DNA of 44,073 bases from Candidatus Woesearchaeota archaeon (GTDB taxonomy: Archaea; Nanobdellota; Nanobdellia; Woesearchaeales; ARS49): the NCBI GenBank assembly GCA_014729505.1, contig WJJS01000002.1:1-44073 (forward strand), written 5' to 3'. A program made the translations under genes and the position numbers. Below, one piece after another: positions 14,706 to 22,984 of this stretch; the stretch's first letter is position 1; each line of letters starts with the position of its first letter. Under the pieces are notes generated by a model that was not told the DNA's origin, did no database searches, and was given only the letters and a program-made list of their open reading frames with translations.

Positions 14706-16568
14706 CTACATAGTCAATAAAACTTCAACATCCCTGCCAAAGATACGCTTGAGACTATCAAATACCGCTTCTTTGACATACACCTGCTGAGGAACCGCAA
14801 CAGAAGCAAGAGCCTTCTCGTACTCTTCAAGCGATGCGTCCTTGATAGGACCAAGACTGCCATCCTTTTTTATGGCAGCCTTTTGCATCTTACGATCCTT
14901 TGCATCAAGATCCATCGTGATAAACGCGACAGTATCCAACATTAAAATCTCACCATACGTATCGCCGGCCTTTACACGGATCTTTGCACGCTCCAAACTT
15001 TTTCCTCGAGAACGCTGCAAGTACTCAACCAGGTAACGCAATAACTCCCCAGAGTTCTTACGCACACGATCAACTTCGCTTTTCTTCAACTTGTCCTGAT
15101 CGTAATGCGCTTTTGCAGCAACGATCTCATTAATCGTGCGCAAATACTTTGCAGGAATCTTACCTGAAGAGATCATCTCATCTTCAAAAAGACGAACAAT
15201 GTCAGACTCCGGCATCTTCTCAAGACCTTGCTGCACAAGAATATCGCGCAAGACCGTGATAAGAGAATCATACGTATGCACAATAGATTCCTTATCCTTA
15301 ATGGACTCGATCTTTTCAAACAAGATACGAATCTTCTTAAGATACTTTTCAGAATCTGCAAGCAAATCATCGACCTCCTTGCCAGTAATCTTTGCTTCAC
15401 GACTATGCTCAAGCTCCTTTCTCGTCGTGATAATCTTGTCAAGAATATCCACATCCGCATCAGTCATGAGTTTTTGCTTCTTAACAAACACTTCACGCAT
15501 AACTTCAGCAGCTTCCTTAGGAGTCGGGGGAGGCACACCAATCATCATGAGTGCAGCCTGACTTGGAGTCAAGGTCGCCCAGAAGAAATCCTCCATACCC
15601 ATTTCACGGATTTTAAACTTCGCACGATCAATCCATTGCTCGCCACTTTTCATATACATATCAATGGCTTCCTGACTTGGTTTGATGCGACCCATACGAA
15701 GCAAGTTCTTCCACGGCATGAACACACCCCGATCATAGAAGGGCACACCGTCACGCAAGAACGTAAAAATCACAGGATGCGCTTCCTTTAAACTCTCCCA
15801 AAAGTCCGAGAGCAAATACGGTTGAATATTGAGCTTGTTACGAATGCCTGTTCGATCACCGGCATCAAGACCAAGACCAATGATAATGGAGCGGAGCTTA
15901 TCCTTTAGCTCTGCTCTTGTCATTTTCTTCACGTCAGTGTCATCGATGACAACAAACACATCAATATCAGATTCTGCAGTCGCCTTTCCCTGCACAAGAG
16001 ACCCGGCAAGCACATAACTGACAATGTATTTTTCAAACTTCTGCAAAACCATGTTCTTGTGTAATTCAGCAATGCGAATCGCAGCAAGCATACCGGTGTC
16101 ATAAAACACTTGAGACGTTGCAACAAGTTGAAGTAAATCGTACTTACCGTCATAACAGTTCTGCCATAAGCTCGACAACAGCATAATCTCAGGATAAATC
16201 CTGGGATCAAGATCAACAGCCATTTTGTCAATAATCTGCAACAGCTTGTTATGCAATTCCTGCTTGCTCATCTTCGAAGGTTCAGAATCATCAATCAACA
16301 CCAGAATGCTGATACGTTGCTTAATTTTTTCAATATCTTCCGGCTTAAGATTTGGAGGAAAATTCTTAGGAGGAGGAAGCAGAGAAAATCCGACAACATA
16401 CTTGTCAAACTTCTCCATCACCTGATGCATAAACGTGTCGATCTTATCCTCATACTTTACAAGATCATCCATAATTTCCTTTGGAAGTTGTAATTCACTC
16501 ACTTTCTTGAACGTAAGTTTTTCCTTCTTCTTTGATTTCTTAGATGTTTTTTTCTTTGATTTTGCCAT
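14706..16568 (-). CDS. Tandem nucleotidyltransferase-fold protein
   Basis: This 620-residue protein contains a Pol-beta/MNT-type nucleotidyltransferase at about 176-286: VLAGSLVQGKATAESDIDVF gives the GS motif (189-190) and metal-binding Asp201 and Asp203. Residues 52-163 repeat the same pattern without the active-site motifs (FDKYVVGFSLLPPP...ISILVLIDDSEPSKMSKQELHNKL matches YIVSYVLAGS...VFVVIDDTDVKKMTRAELKDKL), so the first copy looks like an inactive duplicate. The C-terminal 330 residues are mostly helical. The N-terminus is lysine-rich. It is the last gene of a four-gene operon and starts four bases after the metalloprotease stop. The substrate (nucleotide transfer to RNA, protein or drug) cannot be read from sequence. 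Confidence 0.85.
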   Translation of the reverse strand: MAKSKKKTSKKSKKKEKLTFKKVSELQLPKEIMDDLVKYEDKIDTFMHQVMEKFDKYVVGFSLLPPPKNFPPNLKPEDIEKIKQRISILVLIDDSEPSKMSKQELHNKLLQIIDKMAVDLDPRIYPEIMLLSSLWQNCYDGKYDLLQLVATSQVFYDTGMLAAIRIAELHKNMVLQKFEKYIVSYVLAGSLVQGKATAESDIDVFVVIDDTDVKKMTRAELKDKLRSIIIGLGLDAGDRTGIRNKLNIQPYLLSDFWESLKEAHPVIFTFLRDGVPFYDRGVFMPWKNLLRMGRIKPSQEAIDMYMKSGEQWIDRAKFKIREMGMEDFFWATLTPSQAALMMIGVPPPTPKEAAEVMREVFVKKQKLMTDADVDILDKIITTRKELEHSREAKITGKEVDDLLADSEKYLKKIRILFEKIESIKDKESIVHTYDSLITVLRDILVQQGLEKMPESDIVRLFEDEMISSGKIPAKYLRTINEIVAAKAHYDQDKLKKSEVDRVRKNSGELLRYLVEYLQRSRGKSLERAKIRVKAGDTYGEILMLDTVAFITMDLDAKDRKMQKAAIKKDGSLGPIKDASLEEYEKALASVAVPQQVYVKEAVFDSLKRIFGRDVEVLLTM

Positions 16569-16572
16569 TAGT

Positions 16573-17538
16573 CTACCTCACCAACCTCTCCAGTTTTCTT
16601 GTTATTGTCGATCTTCCACAGACCAAATCACTAAAGACTTGCAGCGCTGTTCGACCGGACTCCATTAAGTACTGCACAAAGCCAAACGCGACATCGTGCA
16701 ATCCATTTTTTGCAGGACTGGGTGTAAAACTCTGCGACAATCCTGCAATATTATGCTTAGCAATCGTTTGTAGCCATGCAATCTCAAACGCAAAAGCTTT
16801 TGCTTCCTCGTCGTGAGGATCGGATAGCGTCGGACTCATCACATGACCGATCTCGTGACCGATCGTAAGCATGAGCACATCAAGATTGTTCTTCTTTACG
16901 TAAATCTCATTAACACCACGACCCTGTCTGTTCAGCGAAAAACCAAGCATGCCCTCACTCCACTGTCCGGAGTGTCTTGCTGTAAGCTCCTCTTTTGAAC
17001 AGATCACGATCTTAATGTTCTTTGGAAACGCTTGCTTTGTTATCTTCTTGAATGCTTTATGCACATGTTCTTCCACTTCCTTTGTCGTGCCAACAAATTG
17101 CGTTGACGGACGACCTGGCGAGAGAAACGCGTGACGAACCTCGACGTGCTGAGTCGGTACGTTCGTCAAATAGAGCCCGACAGTGTAAGGCGTGGAGCGA
17201 TAGACTGCAGGCGCGGCAGCTCTTGAAGCGAACACACTATTACTCGCCTGCAAATGACTAAAGACATCCTTAGCGTCCATAGCTTGCTGTGCAACCGGAC
17301 GAGCCATTTCCATCTGATTAGGCAAGTGAGCATACAGACTGTTTCGTGACCAACCAGGACCCTCATCTGCAGTGTAGGACATAATCGTCGACAAACGATT
17401 CGTATCAGTGTAACTCATGGTCGTCTGATTTGACAAGCCAGACCGCAGATAAGGCTGAGCAATGTTTCGCAACACGTAGGAACCGCCGCTACTTTGCGTC
17501 CCGCTCGTCCCATATCCAGCACTCTGTTGTTCATACAT
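16573..17538 (-). CDS. HExxH zinc metalloprotease-like protein
   Basis: This 321-residue protein has a low-complexity Ser/Gly/Gln/Tyr-rich first 60 residues with no signal peptide or membrane helix, then a catalytic region with TIGHEIGHVM: His228, Glu229 and His232. Glutamates at 244-245 (DPHDEEAKAFAFE) could provide the third zinc ligand, as in gluzincins. NIKIVICSKEEL and GMLGFSLNRQGRGVNEIYVK form the expected preceding beta-strands. It is probably a cytoplasmic zinc peptidase. Its ATG overlaps the stop of the upstream coiled-coil gene as TAATG, so the two are coupled. The substrate is unknown; the neighbouring nucleotidyltransferase and small proteins are candidate partners. Confidence 0.8.
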   Translation of the reverse strand: MYEQQSAGYGTSGTQSSGGSYVLRNIAQPYLRSGLSNQTTMSYTDTNRLSTIMSYTADEGPGWSRNSLYAHLPNQMEMARPVAQQAMDAKDVFSHLQASNSVFASRAAAPAVYRSTPYTVGLYLTNVPTQHVEVRHAFLSPGRPSTQFVGTTKEVEEHVHKAFKKITKQAFPKNIKIVICSKEELTARHSGQWSEGMLGFSLNRQGRGVNEIYVKKNNLDVLMLTIGHEIGHVMSPTLSDPHDEEAKAFAFEIAWLQTIAKHNIAGLSQSFTPSPAKNGLHDVAFGFVQYLMESGRTALQVFSDLVCGRSTITRKLERLVR

Positions 17539-17777
17539 TACAAGAGATCGTCTTCAAGCGATTTTTTTGGTTCTTTCTTGGCTTTCTTTGCTTCTTCCAT
17601 TTGCTTTTTGGCTTCAGCTTCCAAATCAACACCAAGATCCTTAAGCTCCTTGACATGCATTTGCATGAGCTGTTCGACAATGCCAATCATACGCGCCAAT
17701 TCCTGGCGCTCTTTAGCCAGCGTCGTCAGGCTTCCCTCGTGAAAGCCAATCGAATACTCTTTACTTTTCTTTGCCAT
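17538..17777 (-). CDS. Small coiled-coil protein
   Basis: This 79-residue protein begins MAKKSKEYSIGFHEGSLTTL and continues as a helix rich in Glu, Lys, Met and Leu to the C-terminus, with a charged tail (KKAKKEPKKSLEDDLL). It has no cysteine and no membrane segment and probably forms a dimeric coiled coil. TAATG overlap couples it to the metalloprotease gene, and it follows the 176-residue gene by 11 bases. An adaptor or substrate-delivery role for the protease is a reasonable guess only. Confidence 0.75.
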   Translation of the reverse strand: MAKKSKEYSIGFHEGSLTTLAKERQELARMIGIVEQLMQMHVKELKDLGVDLEAEAKKQMEEAKKAKKEPKKSLEDDLL

Positions 17778-17788
17778 TTTTTACCTCA

Positions 17789-18319
17789 TTAGTCCTCGTA
17801 ACTAGTACTTTTTTGTGAGTGTCGCGACCCTTCATATCCGAAACGTTCCTGCAATTTACGACCAACCATTCCTGCAATCATGTCGCCAAGTCCGCCAGAC
17901 TCATACAGGTTATCTAAAGAACCACCGTCCCTCGACTGTCTGGCTGCTTCATACGGCCTGTCAGGTCTGCGCGGAGACTCTGATTGAGGAGGTATCGGAA
18001 AATACTCGTCATGAAGATCAAGTCCTGCTTGTCGGGCATAATGACATACTAGTTCGCCAACAATACGATCCGCTAATTTTTTTTGACCCATATTCACGGC
18101 CAAACCGTAGGCTACAGCCGCGTTTGCTATCATTTGCTGATCTTTCTCGAGAATATCAAGAACACGATAGCCCACAGTGTTCAACAATCTACTACCTTCG
18201 CGACCGAAGGATCGCTCAGTGTTAGCGTACGGCGTTTGTTCTTGACCGCCGCGATTATTGGCGCATGCGCCACTTTGACAGCTTTTGTATCCGGCTTTTT
18301 CTACTGATTCTTCACTCAT
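17789..18319 (-). CDS. Hypothetical protein, first gene of metalloprotease/nucleotidyltransferase operon
   Basis: A 176-residue soluble protein. A cysteine pair lies near the N-terminus (CQSGACANN), followed by a helical core (GSRLLNTVGYRVLDILEKDQ...QKKLADRIVGELVCHYARQA), then a Pro/Arg/Ser-rich linker and a glycine-containing tail (GGLGDMIAGMVGRKLQERFG). I recognise no family. ATG 18319 has GGGGGT eight bases upstream. It heads four tightly spaced genes (unknown, coiled coil, metalloprotease, tandem nucleotidyltransferase), so it should act in the same process. Confidence 0.75.
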   Translation of the reverse strand: MSEESVEKAGYKSCQSGACANNRGGQEQTPYANTERSFGREGSRLLNTVGYRVLDILEKDQQMIANAAVAYGLAVNMGQKKLADRIVGELVCHYARQAGLDLHDEYFPIPPQSESPRRPDRPYEAARQSRDGGSLDNLYESGGLGDMIAGMVGRKLQERFGYEGSRHSQKSTSYED

Positions 18320-18454
18320 TGGTATAACCCCCTAGTCATATATGCACAGAGGAGGTATTTGGAGCATTTAATAATTTCTCATAATTTGTGACAAAAAAGT
18401 CATATTTTGTGGTGGTGAGAAGCGTTTATAAAGAACGCACACTACCTGCGTAGC
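18320..18454. promoter_or_regulatory. Divergent promoter region 18319/18455
   Basis: TTTATAAA at 18425-18432 is centred 27 bases before the rightward ATG 18455. Leftward, CATATATG near 18340 and TTATTAAAT near 18370 are candidate boxes. The repeated GTCATAT (about 18336 and 18392) and a TGAC-A6-GTCA inverted pair suggest a regulator site, weakly. Confidence 0.4.
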
Positions 18455-19015
18455 ATGACCATCGTTAAAGAGGTGTTACAGGTCTGGGCAGATATTGGAC
18501 TGTTAGACGTGATACTGCCCTTTGCAGTCGTTTTTACCATCGTATGGAGCGTTCTTGAAAAGACCAAAGTACTCGGACCTAAAAGTCAGCAGTACAATAC
18601 AGTCGTGGCATTTGTTCTCGGATTTCTCGTGATAGCAGCACTGCATTTAATAGACATCATCACTACCGTTATGCAATGGAGCGCGTTTGCAGTCGTCGCG
18701 TTTACCTTCATATTGATTCTAGGCAAGTTCATGGGAGGATTTGCCAGCGATCCAACAAAAACAAACTATCCAAAATGGCTCGCCTTGATTGCAATAGCCA
18801 TCATTGCCGCGTATGCACTCGGATTTAGCGGCGTGTTTAACATTGACATTGTTGAAAGATGGATACTTCCGCTTGGAGTTGCTTTTGGTTTTGTAGCACT
18901 CGTAGTATGGGCAGTCATACGTCCGGGAGGCCCAGTACCTACAAAGAAAAAACCGTCATCAAAACGCGTACAGCACGTCGGCAGCTTCAAACCGGAAGGA
19001 GAGAAAAAACTCTAA
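18455..19015 (+). CDS. Five-helix integral membrane protein
   Basis: This 186-residue protein has five predicted membrane helices at about 15-33, 48-68, 72-93, 107-127 and 136-155, followed by a basic cytoplasmic tail (PTKKKPSSKRVQHVGSFKPE). The first helix is preceded by VLQVWADIGLLDVILPF. No transporter signature or conserved charged residue within the helices is obvious. A TTTATAAA box at 18425-18432 is 27 bases from ATG 18455, so it is leaderless. It converges with the metallophosphoesterase gene, overlapping by four bases. I do not recognise the family. Confidence 0.85.
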   Translation: MTIVKEVLQVWADIGLLDVILPFAVVFTIVWSVLEKTKVLGPKSQQYNTVVAFVLGFLVIAALHLIDIITTVMQWSAFAVVAFTFILILGKFMGGFASDPTKTNYPKWLALIAIAIIAAYALGFSGVFNIDIVERWILPLGVAFGFVALVVWAVIRPGGPVPTKKKPSSKRVQHVGSFKPEGEKKL

Positions 19016-20238
19016 TTATACTGCGGATCCGCAGCGTCAGTCTCAAGAATTCTATACACATCAATAAGATTGATCTTTTTCGTTTCCTCGTCGAGATCGA
19101 TGACGCAAAAAGTACGATCAGTGGTGTGAACGCCCTGGTACTGATAGCCAAACGTAGGATCGTTCTCGTCGAAATCACCTTTCTCGCCATGAATATGACC
19201 CCACCCAATAACTGAGGGTTGCTTCTCACGAATTATCTGGTCAACAGCATAGCTATAGTCAATAAAACTACGCTTTTTCTTTCCCGACCCATCGTCTACC
19301 ATGGCGTACGCGTGACGACCAACAGGATTGTGCAGCAATAACACATCGATGTCATCAATATTTGCTAGACGATTATAGACCGGCAGATCGTTTAGCACTT
19401 TACGACGGAACTCTCCAGCATTCGCATCAGGACCTGCTTGTTCAAGATGATTCTCCACTGCACGCTGCATCTGACTCGTCGCAATATCATTAAGCATACT
19501 ATCAAGACCTTCATAAAATGCATTAGGCGTTCCAACAGTCTCGCGAGTATTCGGTTCAAAGGCGAACACAACACCGTTAATAGTCACGCCACCAAGCTCT
19601 TGAATCTGCTTTGCGTTTTGAATGCCTCGCAGCAATTGCCCGTCGTGATTGCCGTCACCAACGTAGAGACGACCATCTTCACCCATGACTGCATTGGAGT
19701 ACTTACACTGCGCAAGTATTGCTTCGAATTCTCGTCGTTGCCCATCTTGCTTTGCAGCGATCATATCTGCGACTCTTTCATCGAGCTCTTGTGCTTCTTC
19801 TTGTAATTTATCCTGTTCTGCTTGAAACTCATCATCATCTTGCAATTCTTGCAAACGGTTGAGTGCTGCATCCATATCATCGCCAAAACTGTGATACTCG
19901 CCGAGCAATTGTCTCCACGCTTTTCGCATTTTTGGATCAGATTCAGTAGCAGCGTTTTGCTCAATCTGCTCAATTCCTCCATAGCGCTGCGTATCCATGT
20001 GAAGGAACACTGCTTGTCGCTGTCGTTCTGAGAGACCTTCAAGCGCAACCGAATCAAGTTGTTTCGCACGTTCCTGGAATTTCGCGACCTCTCCTTGAGT
20101 GATCTCATGATATTCACGACCTTCTACAAAGTCGCCAAGCAAAAACATCGCATCTAAGTCGAGATCATTAGCAGTCTCAACAATCGCTTCTAACGCATCA
20201 AAATTGTGAATGTCACTTGCTTGAAGATATTTTACCAT
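19012..20238 (-). CDS. Calcineurin-like metallophosphoesterase with large helical insert
   Basis: This 408-residue protein holds the metallophosphoesterase motifs in order: SDIHN (Asp9, His11), GDF (35-37), GDGNHDG (194-200), LLLHNP (a metal-binding His) and GWGHIHG. It should hydrolyse phosphoesters using two divalent metals. Between GD and GNHD lies an insert of about 135 residues (40-175), helical and coiled-coil rich (for example NRLQELQDDDEFQAEQDKLQ), where most relatives have a short loop. The insert could dimerise the enzyme or bind a substrate polymer. Its start lies three bases after the stop of the zinc-finger membrane gene, so they form a two-gene operon. Confidence 0.87.
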   Translation of the reverse strand: MVKYLQASDIHNFDALEAIVETANDLDLDAMFLLGDFVEGREYHEITQGEVAKFQERAKQLDSVALEGLSERQRQAVFLHMDTQRYGGIEQIEQNAATESDPKMRKAWRQLLGEYHSFGDDMDAALNRLQELQDDDEFQAEQDKLQEEAQELDERVADMIAAKQDGQRREFEAILAQCKYSNAVMGEDGRLYVGDGNHDGQLLRGIQNAKQIQELGGVTINGVVFAFEPNTRETVGTPNAFYEGLDSMLNDIATSQMQRAVENHLEQAGPDANAGEFRRKVLNDLPVYNRLANIDDIDVLLLHNPVGRHAYAMVDDGSGKKKRSFIDYSYAVDQIIREKQPSVIGWGHIHGEKGDFDENDPTFGYQYQGVHTTDRTFCVIDLDEETKKINLIDVYRILETDAADPQYN

Positions 20239-20241
20239 CGT

Positions 20242-21036
20242 CTACATCGTTTTTTCAGTAAGCTTACTTGATAAATCTTGTTGCGGTTGAAAATGCGCAA
20301 CAACGTTGCGTTTTTTTTGTAATAGCAAGCAGAGAGCCTTTTTTCGCAGTTCTTCTTCTTTTTCTAGTTCTTGGTTTTCTTGATCGTCAGCAATGATCGG
20401 ACCCGCGAACAATTGTGTAAGGAACACGCCAGCTCCGCACACCACACTTCCAATATCACTCATAGGCACCCTATCGGCATGGTTAAGCCATTCTGCGAGT
20501 TCATACGCGCCAAACGCATAGCCAACTGCTGCAAGAGCTCCTAGTCCTGCGACAGCACCGCATTTAGCCGGGTGAGAAGCGTCGTACGATTCTCGAGACA
20601 TACCATCGCCTTTCGCGATAATGTATGCTGGCAAAAATAAGGCATGCATTACTCCACGTACTGCCATATTCGATAGGCGATGTCGTAATGATTCTTGAGG
20701 CCCTTTCACACCTTCCTGTGCCAACATATCAGCAATTATGCGCTCTCTGCCACCAAGAGGAACGATTTCTCCGTCATAGGTCAAACTGAAACCCGGCTCA
20801 TCGACCCCCTGCGCTTCCTTACTTAAAAGCCAATACGCCGTACAACCATCACGATGCATTCTTGCTCCCGGATTCTCGAGAATGCCGTGAAGATCTTGAG
20901 ATTCCACAGGTTCGCGGCACACATAGCAATGTTTTTGCCCGGTAGGCTCACCGATAGACTTTAAGACTAAGGGATCTTTGTGGTGACATTCCGTATCCTG
21001 CGAGGTAAGTCTTCTTTCATAACGCTCTTTTTGCAT
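20242..21036 (-). CDS. Membrane protein with N-terminal Cys/His zinc-binding motif
   Basis: This 264-residue protein carries C-x2-C...H-x3-C (Cys37, Cys40, His61, Cys65), a likely treble-clef type zinc site, in its first 70 residues. Hydrophobic stretches at about 123-140, 158-178 and 193-215 look like membrane helices, and the tail is charged and helical (ENQELEKEEELRKKALCLLL). No known family is recognised. A TTTATAAA box at 21059-21066 is 27 bases before ATG 21036. It is co-transcribed with the metallophosphoesterase that follows and may recruit that enzyme to the membrane, which is inference. Confidence 0.75.
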   Translation of the reverse strand: MQKERYERRLTSQDTECHHKDPLVLKSIGEPTGQKHCYVCREPVESQDLHGILENPGARMHRDGCTAYWLLSKEAQGVDEPGFSLTYDGEIVPLGGRERIIADMLAQEGVKGPQESLRHRLSNMAVRGVMHALFLPAYIIAKGDGMSRESYDASHPAKCGAVAGLGALAAVGYAFGAYELAEWLNHADRVPMSDIGSVVCGAGVFLTQLFAGPIIADDQENQELEKEEELRKKALCLLLQKKRNVVAHFQPQQDLSSKLTEKTM

Positions 21037-21058
21037 GACGTAGAAAGCACGATTTCCC

Positions 21059-21080
21059 TTTATAAACCTTTCTATATTAT
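21059..21080. promoter_or_regulatory. Back-to-back TATA boxes
   Basis: TTTATAAA at 21059-21066 serves the leftward gene at 21036. CTATATTAT at 21072-21080 has the right spacing for rightward transcription beginning near 21102, exactly where a structured GC-rich segment begins. Confidence 0.45.
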
Positions 21081-21101
21081 TTACTAAGAAGTGGTAAAAA
21101 T

Positions 21102-21164
21102 GGCCGAGGGGCCGTTTGCGGGAAAAGAGGTGAAACCCTGGCCCCTCAGAACATTTTCTGTGGC
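21102..21164 (+). ncRNA. Candidate structured small RNA
   Basis: A GC-rich island lies in an AT-rich gap. GAGGGGCC (21106-21113) pairs perfectly with GGCCCCTC (21140-21147), with an inner CGGG/CCCT possibility. CAGAA/TTCTG (21147-21160) forms a second hairpin and GCC/GGC (21103-21105, 21162-21164) could close both as a three-way junction. A TATA-like CTATATTAT lies about 26 bases upstream of 21102. ACA after the first stem recalls H/ACA guides, but the pocket spacing does not fit well. No protein reading frame explains it. The type of RNA is unknown and the call rests on structure and promoter only. Confidence 0.35.
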
Positions 21165-21224
21165 TCTACAACTGTTAGGAAGAACACTTTATTAATGCCT
21201 TAGCAACCATTTTTCACAAGGGTT

Positions 21225-21250
21225 AAAAGACATGTCACAACATAGTGACA
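21225..21250 (-). terminator. Hairpin downstream of CTP synthase
   Basis: Reading leftward after the pyrG stop, TGTCAC (21245-21250) pairs with GTGACA (21233-21238) around a six-base loop and is followed by TGTCTTTT. It lies 68 bases past the stop and fits a transcript terminator, though an operator is possible. Confidence 0.4.
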
Positions 21251-21317
21251 GGACATTAAAAAATACCTACTTATTCTCGGGTTTTGCCGACACAAAAACG
21301 CATTTTAACGAACGCAC

Positions 21318-22934
21318 CTATTTACCCTTCAAAGATTCCTCTTCGCTTGCGGCCTTTATAAAGCCAAAAAACAGAGGGTTTGGTTTTTCAAGTCTTGAAG
21401 TAAGCTCATTATGAGCTTGAGAAGCGATAAAATACGGATGACCTTTAAGCTCAATGCATTCGACCAATCTACCATTCTTGGACATGCCACTTAATACCAT
21501 GCCATGCTCGCGCAGCACATCGTGATACACAGGATTGACCTCATAACGATGACGATGGCGCTCCTTTGCAATCGGCGTATCATAGAGAGACTTGACCTGA
21601 GAAGGCTCCTCAAGCACCGCTTCGTACGCGCCAAGACGCATCGTCGCGCCCTTGATCACGTGACCGCGCTGTTCAGGCAACAAATCAATGACTGGATACA
21701 CAGTACTTGGATCGATCTCTGTCGTATGCGCACCTTGCAAACCACACACGTTACGACAAAACTCTACGACTGCTAACTGAAGCCCGTAACAAATACCAAG
21801 ATAAGGAACACGTTGCTCACGAGCGGCTTTGACAAGAGCGATTTTACCCTCAATACCTCGACCACCAAAACCGCCAGGAACTAAAATACCATGCACGCCG
21901 TCAAGAGCTTGCTGCACAGATAACGCGCCAGTTTCAATATCAGTAGTTTCGATCCATTTCAATTGCACCCCAACACCATTGTGTGCTCCCGCATGATGCA
22001 ACGCTTCGATCACACTCGCATACGAATCCTGCAAGTCCGTGTACTTTCCACATAATGCAATCGTCACTTTACGAGAAGGCCTTTTAATGTTCTGCGTCAG
22101 CTGTTGCCATTTAGTCAGCTCAACTTGATGAGCAAGACGGAGTTTGTGGCTTAACGTATCGGCCAACCCTTCACGATAATAAATAATGGGCAAGTCGTAA
22201 ATAGTGTCCACGTCATGACCGCTGATAATATTGCTCGGATCAATATTACCAAACAATGCAAGTTTCTCCTTTATTTTCTTCGTCAAAGGATCCTTTCCAC
22301 GACAGATAACAACGTCAGGCGTAATACCAACCTCGTGAAGAAGAGCAATGTCGCGCTGAGCAGGTTTAGTCTTGAGTTCGCCGACAGAATCTAGAAACGG
22401 AATATAAGTCAAATGCACGTACGCCGTGTTATGCTTTCCAACAATCTTCTTCAATTGACGGACAGCTTCAACAAACCAGCGATTCTCAATATCGCCCACC
22501 GTACCACCAATTTCAATGAGCACGATATCAGGTTGTTCTTGATCAACAAGTTCAAAAATCCACTCCTTAATCTCGTCAATCACATGAGGAAAAATTTGAA
22601 TCGTTTTACCCAAATATTTTCCCTTGCGCTCATTTGAAATAACGCGATTAAAAATCTTTCCCGACGTGATACTCCACGACGACTTACAATCTACGTCGAG
22701 GAAACGCTCATAATGACCAAAATCCATATCCACTTCGCCGCCATCATCAAGGACAAACACTTCGCCATGCTCGAGAGGATTCATCGTGCCAGGATCGACA
22801 TTAAGATATCCGTCACACTTAATGGGCATAATCTTATTGCCATTGAGAAACAAACGACCAATAGAAGCAGCAGCGGTACCTTTACCTAGACCAGAAAGAA
22901 CACCGCCAGTCACAATAATGAATTTTGGCTGCAT
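21318..22934 (-). CDS. pyrG: CTP synthase
   Basis: This 538-residue enzyme makes CTP from UTP with ATP and glutamine. The N-terminal synthetase domain has MQPKFIIVTGGVLSGLGKGT (P-loop) and KCDGYLNVDPGTMNPLEHGE, VDMDFGHYERFLD, IEIGGTVGDIE and VHLTYIP. The glutaminase domain has GILVPGGFGGRGIEGK, the nucleophile in GICYGLQLA (CYGLQ instead of the common CLGMQ) and His/Glu of SQAHNELTS where most have HPEF. Length is normal. ATG 22934 is chosen because TATAAAT at 22956-22962 is centred 25 bases upstream; the longer reading from 23024 would precede the promoter. It is monocistronic. Confidence 0.97.
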   Translation of the reverse strand: MQPKFIIVTGGVLSGLGKGTAAASIGRLFLNGNKIMPIKCDGYLNVDPGTMNPLEHGEVFVLDDGGEVDMDFGHYERFLDVDCKSSWSITSGKIFNRVISNERKGKYLGKTIQIFPHVIDEIKEWIFELVDQEQPDIVLIEIGGTVGDIENRWFVEAVRQLKKIVGKHNTAYVHLTYIPFLDSVGELKTKPAQRDIALLHEVGITPDVVICRGKDPLTKKIKEKLALFGNIDPSNIISGHDVDTIYDLPIIYYREGLADTLSHKLRLAHQVELTKWQQLTQNIKRPSRKVTIALCGKYTDLQDSYASVIEALHHAGAHNGVGVQLKWIETTDIETGALSVQQALDGVHGILVPGGFGGRGIEGKIALVKAAREQRVPYLGICYGLQLAVVEFCRNVCGLQGAHTTEIDPSTVYPVIDLLPEQRGHVIKGATMRLGAYEAVLEEPSQVKSLYDTPIAKERHRHRYEVNPVYHDVLREHGMVLSGMSKNGRLVECIELKGHPYFIASQAHNELTSRLEKPNPLFFGFIKAASEEESLKGK

Positions 22935-22955
22935 ACCGTAAGAAAGATGCAGTAG

Positions 22956-22962
22956 TATAAAT
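22956..22962 (-). promoter_or_regulatory. TATA box of pyrG
   Basis: The box is centred 25 bases before ATG 22934, which fixes the start codon and implies a leaderless mRNA. Confidence 0.55.
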
Positions 22963-22984
22963 GAATTATTGCAGTGCGATGTAA

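Noticed and set aside
21102-21153. H/ACA guide RNA identity for the structured segment
   Set aside because: An ACA follows the stem, but the distance from the upper stem to ACA (about 12 bases) and the absence of a clear kink-turn do not fit.
21232-21414. 60-residue rightward ORF before and inside the pyrG 3' end
   Set aside because: It overlaps CTP synthase coding sequence, contains the pyrG terminator-like hairpin at its start and has no ribosome site or promoter.
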